Source: Candidatus Zhuqueibacterota bacterium (GTDB lineage Bacteria; KSB1; UBA2214). From it: a stretch of DNA of 9,609 nt. The stretch is taken from assembly GCA_022706175.1 (NCBI GenBank), contig JAKJDB010000062.1, positions 1 to 9,609 of the forward strand, given 5' to 3'. Below, piece after piece: positions 1 through 5,844 of the stretch. The position numbers and the translations under genes were made by a program. The notes under the pieces are model-generated. The model did no database searches. It was not told where the DNA came from and saw only the letters and a program-made list of their open reading frames with translations. Every line of letters begins with the position of its first letter. The stretch's first letter is position 1.

Positions 1-398
1 ATTGGGTTTTTCAAATGTGCGGCATAAAGAATGGTTAACCCCAGACGGAGCTTGTCATGCAGGCGAAGGGGTGGGAATGAGAGATATTCCAGGAGATTGG
101 ACATGGAATAGAGCCTGCCATCGGCATAGAAGCCCGTTCTGGTCTCCACCCACTCCACTTCATCCGCGAGGTCCAATTCAGCGAGAAGGGAACGCGTATG
201 GGTGTCAGAAAGCAGAATGACATGATAGAAGCGGTCCCAGGTTATAGACCCCAACTGCCATGCGCCGGCGAGACCACCCAGCTGTTCGGAGCCTTCCAGC
301 AAAGTAACTCGCTGCCCCTGTGAAGCCAGTCGATGGGCGAGCGTCATGCCTAAAATGCCGCCGCCGACGACACCCCAGTGCTTGGCTTCAGATTTCAT
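1..398 (-). CDS. FAD/NAD(P)-dependent amine-oxidase-type oxidoreductase (N-terminal part, runs off left edge)
   Basis: The first 132 codons are visible, starting at an ATG at 398-396; a TGA lies in frame just upstream (9 nt before the ATG), so the start is well bounded. The protein opens with a dinucleotide-binding fold: G12-x-G14-x-x-G17 after a hydrophobic strand, acidic E35 at the end of the second strand (for the FAD ribose), then the QLGGLAG stretch at 39-45 typical of the protoporphyrinogen oxidase/amine oxidase/UDP-galactopyranose mutase-like superfamily. A DRFYH segment follows at 55-59. Members of this broad group are common in polysaccharide clusters next to glycosyltransferases, but the substrate cannot be read from this part. 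There is no convincing Shine-Dalgarno sequence. An intrinsic terminator ends only about 26 nt upstream, so expression needs readthrough or a separate start signal. The C-terminal substrate domain is outside the window. Confidence 0.85.
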   Translation of the reverse strand, partial: MKSEAKHWGVVGGGILGMTLAHRLASQGQRVTLLEGSEQLGGLAGAWQLGSITWDRFYHVILLSDTHTRSLLAELDLADEVEWVETRTGFYADGRLYSMSNLLEYLSFPPLRLHDKLRLGLTILYAAHLKNP

Positions 399-424
399 GT
401 CTGGTCAAGGCGATGATCCGAATA

Positions 425-454
425 GAAAAATGGTGCAACCGGTAAGGTCGCACC
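425..454 (-). terminator. Rho-independent terminator after the nucleotide-sugar dehydrogenase
   Basis: Read on the minus strand, GGTGCGACC (454-446), a five-base loop TTACC and GGTTGCACC (440-432) form a nine-pair stem with one G-U wobble. It is followed by ATTTTTC. On the plus strand the wobble becomes an A-C mismatch and no T run follows, so the structure is specific to minus-strand RNA. It lies 76 nt after the dehydrogenase stop codon and just before the oxidoreductase start codon, so it is either an operon end or an attenuator. Confidence 0.85.
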
Positions 455-530
455 GTATGGCCAGCTTGAGGGCTTCTCCTAATGAATGAGCTTATAAGAT
501 AGCCCTGTCAGAGAATAAAACTTTTTCCGG

Positions 531-2234
531 TTACACGGTCTGAGTACAATCCACCAACCGTGATGAAAAATCCTGGTAGGTCCAAATGGCGCCGACCTCG
601 CCGGCGTCTACAATGTTGCATCCTGTACAGCAGGTAGCCGCGAGTCGCTGTACTGTTGCAAAATCGATTCGATTGAAATCGTCCTTTGCGTAGCGATCAT
701 TCAAAAAGGCGATCAGGGCAGACAACTCATTCGCCACGCCACTCTCCACAGCTCGATAATGGTCATAAACCGCATGAATAAAAGCCTCCTCCGGCGTTTG
801 GCTGCCTTTGCCGATTCCGCAGTAGCCGAAAGGAGCTCCGATGAAATCCGCGTGAGCGAAAAGGTTGCATCCGTCCACGATTCCCTGAACAGGAGCGGTT
901 CTGAAGAATTCTTTCGCCGCCGCATAAGGTTGATGGGCGGTGCAAAGAATCACATAATCCGTTTTCTCCATCGCTGCACTCAAATCATTGGTGAAATAGG
1001 GCTGAAGGCCGTATTTCACCAAATTTTGATCTGATGGCTTTACAAAGGGATCATGAATGGTTACGCGACAGGATTTTCTCAGCAGCCCTAGTGCCAGCGC
1101 CAGAGTCGGTGAATTGCGGGTGTCCTCGGAATTAAAACGGTAAGCGGCACCGAGCAGGGCGATCGACCGGCCGGAGAGGTCCCCAAAGGCTCTTTCGGCC
1201 AATTTAATGGTTTCAAAAGGCGACTCATCGTTTATCGTTCGAGCCAGCAGAATCAAACTTTTACTGATGTCCGCCCCACTCTGAATTTTGCGCCACCACA
1301 GCAAGATGCCGTCTTTGGGCAGACAATGTCCGCCCACACCGATGGTCGGAATAAGCAGCCCTCCCCGTGGAATGCTGCCGGGATTACTGGAAGCGTCATC
1401 CTCTTGGGCCAGGAGTTCGTTAACACAGTCGCGCAGCTGATAAAAATTCACATCCTTTTGGTCGCAATATCGCGCCACCTCAGTGGAAAATGCGATCCGT
1501 ACATCCCGATAAGCGTTCTCCAGGGTTTTGACGACCTCAGCGGTCATGCTGTTGGTGGGCAATAGCTTTCCTGCCGTCACGATATGAGAATAGAGCCGTT
1601 CGACTAATAGCGGCGTGACAGGATTTATACCCGCCACAATTTTGTCCGATGTCGTGACCCGCTCCACTAATCTTCCCGGCATTACGCGATTGGGACTGTT
1701 GCCTAAAAGCACATCGCAGCCATCCGATAAACCGTTTTGACCAAAGTACTCTTTTACCAACGTCGCCATGCTGGAAGGTGCAAGCGTAGATTCGATGATA
1801 ATCAAAGGGAGTTTTTCTGCGGGTTTGCTTTTAAGGGCTCGAGTCAGGTCCTGCAGGGCGTCGAACAAGGGTGCATAGTCGGGTTCAAAGCCGTTTTTAT
1901 CGGTCTGAACGCATACCAAAATTACATCGGCATTCGATAATTCAGAATAGTCATGGGAAGCGCGGAGCAAACCTTCTCCGACCGATTGGGCGACCAGTTC
2001 ATCCAGAGAGGGCTCGATGCCTCCAATGGTCGAGCGTCCCGAATTGATCGCCCCCACCTTCCAGCCGGAGGTCGGAGAGTTGCGCTGAATAACGACCACC
2101 CGCGCCGGCGCTTCGGTGCCGATTTTAATTCTCGCCTGGGCGAGCAGGGCGGCCATTGGCATTCCCACGATGCCCGGTCCGATGACCCCGATTTTCGATA
2201 TCTGCCAAGTGTTTAAAAGGTTATCGTTCCACAC
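531..2234 (-). CDS. Nucleotide-sugar dehydrogenase (UDP-HexNAc/UDP-Glc dehydrogenase family) with C-terminal extension
   Basis: 567 residues. Family enzymes oxidise the C6 hydroxyl of a UDP-sugar to a carboxylate with two NAD+, giving a UDP-uronic acid for polysaccharide assembly in the cytoplasm. Visible signatures are an N-terminal NAD-binding G16-x-x-G19-x-G21-x-x-G24, the conserved CVQT strand end (108-111), EST at 148-150, the PNRVMPGR loop (181-188) resembling UDP-N-acetylmannosamine/glucosamine dehydrogenases, K236/N240 in the central helix, and the active-site GVGGHCLPKD with nucleophile C304 (299-308). The C-terminal UDP-binding domain includes NSEDTRNSP (368-376). The core ends near residue 465; the usual length is about 420-450. 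The last 100 residues are extra, contain C535-C536-C539, and I do not recognise them. The start is GTG (2234-2232), inside the end of the amidotransferase gene; the next ATG would fall inside the Rossmann motif. The 14-bp overlap suggests translational coupling. The exact sugar substrate is not determined. Confidence 0.93.
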   Translation of the reverse strand: MWNDNLLNTWQISKIGVIGPGIVGMPMAALLAQARIKIGTEAPARVVVIQRNSPTSGWKVGAINSGRSTIGGIEPSLDELVAQSVGEGLLRASHDYSELSNADVILVCVQTDKNGFEPDYAPLFDALQDLTRALKSKPAEKLPLIIIESTLAPSSMATLVKEYFGQNGLSDGCDVLLGNSPNRVMPGRLVERVTTSDKIVAGINPVTPLLVERLYSHIVTAGKLLPTNSMTAEVVKTLENAYRDVRIAFSTEVARYCDQKDVNFYQLRDCVNELLAQEDDASSNPGSIPRGGLLIPTIGVGGHCLPKDGILLWWRKIQSGADISKSLILLARTINDESPFETIKLAERAFGDLSGRSIALLGAAYRFNSEDTRNSPTLALALGLLRKSCRVTIHDPFVKPSDQNLVKYGLQPYFTNDLSAAMEKTDYVILCTAHQPYAAAKEFFRTAPVQGIVDGCNLFAHADFIGAPFGYCGIGKGSQTPEEAFIHAVYDHYRAVESGVANELSALIAFLNDRYAKDDFNRIDFATVQRLAATCCTGCNIVDAGEVGAIWTYQDFSSRLVDCTQTV

Positions 2235-4152
2235 CCGCCAACTCGATTTTCGCGTTTCTCTGCAATGGCCTTGGTTTATCCATGAACTCGCGAAACCATA
2301 ATTCCAGGCACAGAATGCCCCAGAGCTGACGTCCGAACTCTCTTTCGGATTGGATCAACCGTTGCACCTGGCGGTGATTGAAAATGCCTCGTGCCCGGCT
2401 GGTGTCAGAAAGCAGTATGTCATAAAAAAAATCTTTTGCCTGTTTTTTGGCCCAGAGATGCAGCGGCACGGGAAAGCCCATTTTATCCTTTCGCTCCAGG
2501 ATGCGTCTAGGTAAAATATCTCCCACAGCTTTTTTAAGGATGTATTTGGACTCTGCCCCTTTAAACTTCATGGCAGGCGGCATGCTGGCGATCAGGTCGA
2601 CGATACGACGATCTAAAAGCGGCACTCGCGACTCCAACGAGACCGCCATGCTCATTCGGTCTTCCACATGCAACAGAGCCGGAAGACTGGCCTGCATGTC
2701 AAAATGGGTCATCTTGTTATAATAGGATAGGGTATCGGGATGGTTGAACAGCTGTTGGAAGCGATGGAACAACCGTTCTTTATCGTAATGGAGCAAAAAA
2801 TCTCGGGAAAAGAGTTCAGTCGTCCGGCCGTTGCGATCGATCAGGTGGAAATAGCGTCGGTCCATGGGCTCAAAGGCTTCCTGCCGCCAGAACTCCCTCG
2901 TCATCGGGATGTACTGCTTCAGAGAAGGCAAATTGGGAAGGATGGATTGGAGGGAGACGATATGCTCCCCCTCTTCATTGTTTTCAAAAATCGCCCCCTT
3001 GAGAGCCTGTTCCAGATAGGCGATGACATAGCGGGCATAGCCGCCAAAGATCTCATCGCCGCCCTGTCCGCCCAACACGGCCTTCACTTTTCCTGCAGCC
3101 AGCCGGGATACGAGATACTGCGGAAAAACTCCCGGCCCGGCGACAGGCTCATCCAGATGATAGATCAGTCGGGGCATCAATGCCATAAAATCATCAGCGG
3201 ATCCAAAAATCTCGTTCATCTCGGCTTCACAGGCCCCGGCCACCTCTCTGGCGTAGGAGAGTTCGTTGAATTGCTCGCCTTCCCGGAAGGCTCCGGAAAA
3301 AGTACATATTCTTTTGGTCGACATTTTCGCCGCCAGAAGCGTGACGATGCTGGAGTCCATGCCGCCGCTGAGATAGGCGCCCACCGGCACATCGCTGCGC
3401 ATCTGGATACGGACCGAATCCTCCAGCAATCTTCTCAACTCGAAAGCGAAATAGGCCTCTGAATGAAACGTATCTACCGTAAAACACGGCGCCCAATATT
3501 GCACCGTGCGCATTTTTCTATCACCACCATCGATCACCAGATAATGGCCGGGCAGCACTTTCTTAATGCCGTTAAAGAGTGTCAGATCGTCGAGAATAAA
3601 TTGGAAAGTGAGATACTCCCCGATGATCGTATAGTTGGGTTCGGCGATAACAGCAGGGTGCAGGAGCAGCGCTTTGATCTCGGAGGCAAACAGCAAAACA
3701 TCCTTATCTAAAAAGTAGTAGAGGGGTTTGATGCCAAAGTGATCGCGTGCGGCGATCACACGGCCCGTCGCCTTATCATAAAGAATAAAGGCGAACATTC
3801 CGTTCAGCCGTGCTATGAAGTCTAAATCATATTCCTCATACATTTTTAGGATCACTTCAGTGTCTGATTTAGTTGTGAACCGGTGACCTTTTCGGCTCAG
3901 TTCCTCGCGTAATTCGATATAATTATAGATCTCCCCGTTAAAGACGATCACCGAACTTTCACTGGCCATCGGCTGATGACCGGTGTCCAGATCAATAATC
4001 GACAACCGTTTATGACAGAGTCCCACCGGACCATCGATATAACACCCCTCATCATCGGGGCCTCGATGAGTGAGGGTATCGGCCATCGCCTTGAGCAGGC
4101 GGGAATCCATCGGCGAATCCGGCCTATTTATGATGCCAACCAGACCACACAT
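2221..4152 (-). CDS. asnB: Asparagine synthase (glutamine-hydrolysing)-type amidotransferase of the polysaccharide cluster
   Basis: 643 residues when started at the ATG at 4152-4150. This start is chosen because class II glutamine amidotransferases need Cys directly after the processed Met, and here the protein begins MCGLVGI. An in-frame ATG at 4254 exists but would bury that Cys and overlap the upstream gene. The N-terminal glutaminase domain shows C2, HRGPDDEG (29-36) and NGEIYNY (72-78). The C-terminal ATP-dependent synthetase domain shows the PP-loop LSGGMDSS (261-268), GGQGGDEIFGGY (361-372) and the late RVPLLDRR (509-516). Family chemistry is amide transfer from glutamine to an adenylated carboxylate. 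In polysaccharide loci such enzymes are usually not for free asparagine; relatives such as WbpS are associated with amidation of uronic acids, which fits the overlapping dehydrogenase gene. It starts 29 nt after the sugar transferase stop; a GGGA lies about 7 nt upstream of the start codon. Confidence 0.93.
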   Translation of the reverse strand: MCGLVGIINRPDSPMDSRLLKAMADTLTHRGPDDEGCYIDGPVGLCHKRLSIIDLDTGHQPMASESSVIVFNGEIYNYIELREELSRKGHRFTTKSDTEVILKMYEEYDLDFIARLNGMFAFILYDKATGRVIAARDHFGIKPLYYFLDKDVLLFASEIKALLLHPAVIAEPNYTIIGEYLTFQFILDDLTLFNGIKKVLPGHYLVIDGGDRKMRTVQYWAPCFTVDTFHSEAYFAFELRRLLEDSVRIQMRSDVPVGAYLSGGMDSSIVTLLAAKMSTKRICTFSGAFREGEQFNELSYAREVAGACEAEMNEIFGSADDFMALMPRLIYHLDEPVAGPGVFPQYLVSRLAAGKVKAVLGGQGGDEIFGGYARYVIAYLEQALKGAIFENNEEGEHIVSLQSILPNLPSLKQYIPMTREFWRQEAFEPMDRRYFHLIDRNGRTTELFSRDFLLHYDKERLFHRFQQLFNHPDTLSYYNKMTHFDMQASLPALLHVEDRMSMAVSLESRVPLLDRRIVDLIASMPPAMKFKGAESKYILKKAVGDILPRRILERKDKMGFPVPLHLWAKKQAKDFFYDILLSDTSRARGIFNHRQVQRLIQSEREFGRQLWGILCLELWFREFMDKPRPLQRNAKIELAGVER

Positions 4153-4181
4153 ATCGTATCCCATGCGTTGGACAGCTGGAT

Positions 4182-5486
4182 TTATGTTCCATCCGCAGCC
4201 AGGAGGACCTTCAGGGTTCTCACAATTATTTTCACGTCCAGCAGAAGCGACCAATTTTCAGCATAATGAATATCGAGGCGGACCATCTCATCGAAGGAGG
4301 TCCGATTCCTGCCCGAAACCTGCCACAGGCCTGTGATCCCCGGCTTTACAGCGAGTATCCTGCGATAATGCCAATTTTTATAGTCGTTGACCTCATAGGG
4401 AATGGGCGGCCGCGGACCCACCAGGCTCATCTCGCCTTTCAGCACATTAAATAACTGCGGCAATTCATCCAGACTGGTCTTTCTCAAGAATCGGCCGAAC
4501 GGCGTAATCCGTGGATCATTCACCAGCTTGAAAAAGGGATTTTGCCGAGTTCCCATGTTGATTTGATCGCGCTCGCCGGCGATCAATCGGCGCACATAGT
4601 CCCGATGGATGTTGTCCTCACTGGCGGTCACCATGGAACGAAATTTATGAAATATAAAGGCCTTGCCCTGATACCCGACCCGGCTTTGTTTAAAGAGAAC
4701 AGGGCCACGCGAAGTGAGTTTCACCACCAGAGCGACTGCCACCATGATAGGAGACAGCAGCAGAATCGCCGTCAGGGAACCGAGGATATCCATCCATCTT
4801 TTAACCAGCTTTTGCAACACGACGATATATCTGTGAACCAGCTCATTGTCTAGAAAGAACAGTTTTTCCATCGGCATGGTCACCAGCGGTCCATTATAGC
4901 TGCTGATGCACAAATTGAGATTGCTTAAATAGGTCCTTTTAAAAGTCATTTCGCTGATTTTGCCGGATGCGGCAGAGGATTGTGACATGACCGGAGACGG
5001 TTGACTTTCTCGGCCGTCCTCCAATTCGACCTTTTCGCTTTTTCTTTCCGGAAAGGATAAAATTTTGATGGAAAAATCGCTGGGATCCATTCGGCCGCCC
5101 GATGAATAATGATCCCTTATTTTTTCAACGATCCGCCGGCAGGCGGACTGCGCCCCAGCGGGATCCGCATCAAACAGGATCATTAGAACCACCGAGCGGC
5201 TGTAGATGGAAATCATGTCAGTGGAACGGATGGTCCGGCAGATCAATTTGGCGACGTCATCGATTCGGAGTTTCTGCGACGGCCCTTGTTTGTCAATCAG
5301 ATTCTGGACGCTGAAATAAACGGTCGATGATTTGTAGCCTTCTCGTTCCGATCTTCGTTTCTCGACTGCCATTCGCTGCTTCAGCTGGTCGAGGGAGCAC
5401 AAGTTGATCGCCCGTCGGCCTGATTTCATCAAGCCCAACTTGCGGATTTTTTTCAAATCTTGAAAAAAATCAACATGCGTTTTCAC
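4182..5486 (-). CDS. Polyprenyl-phosphate sugar-1-phosphate transferase with N-terminal degenerate GGDEF-like domain
   Basis: 434 residues. The C-terminal part (about 229-434) is a bacterial sugar transferase (small monotopic phosphoglycosyl transferase core) that moves a sugar phosphate from a UDP-sugar to a lipid carrier at the inner membrane, the first step of repeat-unit assembly. It shows KRWMD, a re-entrant hydrophobic helix with the conserved Ser-Pro break (S245-P246), the basic LFKQSRVG and FHKFRSM stretches (264-285), the catalytic D340-E341 dyad in SLDELPQLFNVLKGEMSLVGPRP-type context, and GITGLWQVSGRN (383-394). Instead of the usual multi-helix membrane N-terminus, residues about 30-127 resemble a GGDEF domain: helix LDQLKQRMAVEKRRSEREG, then RSTD (87-90), then SRSVV (96-100) in place of GGDEF, then LMILF and an amphipathic helix. 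A polar linker covers about 147-180. The start is GTG with AAAGGG rather far upstream; an ATG at residue 20 (5429) is an alternative. Confidence 0.9.
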   Translation of the reverse strand: MKTHVDFFQDLKKIRKLGLMKSGRRAINLCSLDQLKQRMAVEKRRSEREGYKSSTVYFSVQNLIDKQGPSQKLRIDDVAKLICRTIRSTDMISIYSRSVVLMILFDADPAGAQSACRRIVEKIRDHYSSGGRMDPSDFSIKILSFPERKSEKVELEDGRESQPSPVMSQSSAASGKISEMTFKRTYLSNLNLCISSYNGPLVTMPMEKLFFLDNELVHRYIVVLQKLVKRWMDILGSLTAILLLSPIMVAVALVVKLTSRGPVLFKQSRVGYQGKAFIFHKFRSMVTASEDNIHRDYVRRLIAGERDQINMGTRQNPFFKLVNDPRITPFGRFLRKTSLDELPQLFNVLKGEMSLVGPRPPIPYEVNDYKNWHYRRILAVKPGITGLWQVSGRNRTSFDEMVRLDIHYAENWSLLLDVKIIVRTLKVLLAADGT

Positions 5487-5636
5487 AGGGTCACTTGCCC
5501 TTTCGCCGGGTCCGCGGCCAAACGGCGGACACAGCAGGAGTAATGGAATATGCTTTTGCTACAGCTCCGCCCTCTCAGTCACATGAGCCTGAAGGTGGAA
5601 AAAAATTAAAAATAGATAATAATCCTAACGAGAGGC

Positions 5637-5669
5637 GGTGAACAGCTCTGTTGGAGCAATCCGCTCACC
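5637..5669 (-). other. Stem-loop in the wzc-sugar transferase spacer
   Basis: GGTGA (5637-5641) pairs with TCACC (5665-5669), and inside it GCTC (5645-5648) pairs with GAGC (5654-5657) around a five-base loop. The two helices are separated by unpaired bases. On the minus strand a T-rich stretch follows only after about 20 nt, so it is not a standard terminator. It may be a regulatory hairpin or chance. Confidence 0.3.
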
Positions 5670-5711
5670 TTCATCAAGAGAAATAAAACATGGTTCCAGC
5701 ATTCGCTCGGT

Positions 5712-5744
5712 AAAAAAGGTGTTCTATCTATTCACATGAAGAAC
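5712..5744 (-). terminator. Weak terminator candidate downstream of the wzc-like gene
   Basis: On the minus strand GTTC (5744-5741) can pair with GAAC (5724-5721), with an inner TTC/GAA helix and a bulge. The sequence ACC and then six T (5717-5712) follow. The stem is short and AT-rich, so termination would be partial at best. Its place about 100 nt after the kinase stop codon is where a partial terminator separating export and synthesis genes could sit. Confidence 0.3.
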
Positions 5745-5844
5745 TGACTTTTTGTTAGTAAGCAAGGACTTACGATCCGCCTCTGCCACCACCAGCCACT
5801 CGGATGTGTTCGAATGGCGAGCGTCAGCCGTGGAGGTCCTGTGC

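Larger units (their letters stand above)
5487..5844. other. Non-coding gap between the wzc-like gene and the sugar transferase gene
   Basis: About 360 bp with no recognisable gene. On the minus strand it holds two modest stem-loops (listed separately) and AT-rich runs near 5600-5625, including a TATTAT hexamer that could serve as a -10 element with no good -35 partner. A 22-codon ORF (5674-5606) has no ribosome binding site and resembles nothing. Either an internal promoter for the downstream genes or a processed spacer is possible. Confidence 0.5.

Noticed and set aside
201..215. A 15-base match to 2401-2415 (GGTGTCAGAAAGCAG)
   Set aside because: In both genes it encodes the same short peptide LLSDT; the similarity does not extend usefully beyond and there is no mobile-element context.
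2740..3462. Plus-strand open frame of 240 codons
   Set aside because: It lies wholly antisense to the amidotransferase gene, whose motifs are intact, and its translation shows no recognisable domain.
4153..4254. In-frame N-terminal extension of 34 codons on the amidotransferase
   Set aside because: Class II amidotransferases need the catalytic Cys right after the initiator Met, and the extension would overlap the sugar transferase gene by 73 bp; MCGLVGI at 4152 is the proper start.
5521..5580. GGCGGAGCTGTAG on the minus strand as an ops/JUMPstart element
   Set aside because: It does not match GGCGGTAG-type ops without a gap, and it is not in a typical operon-leading position.
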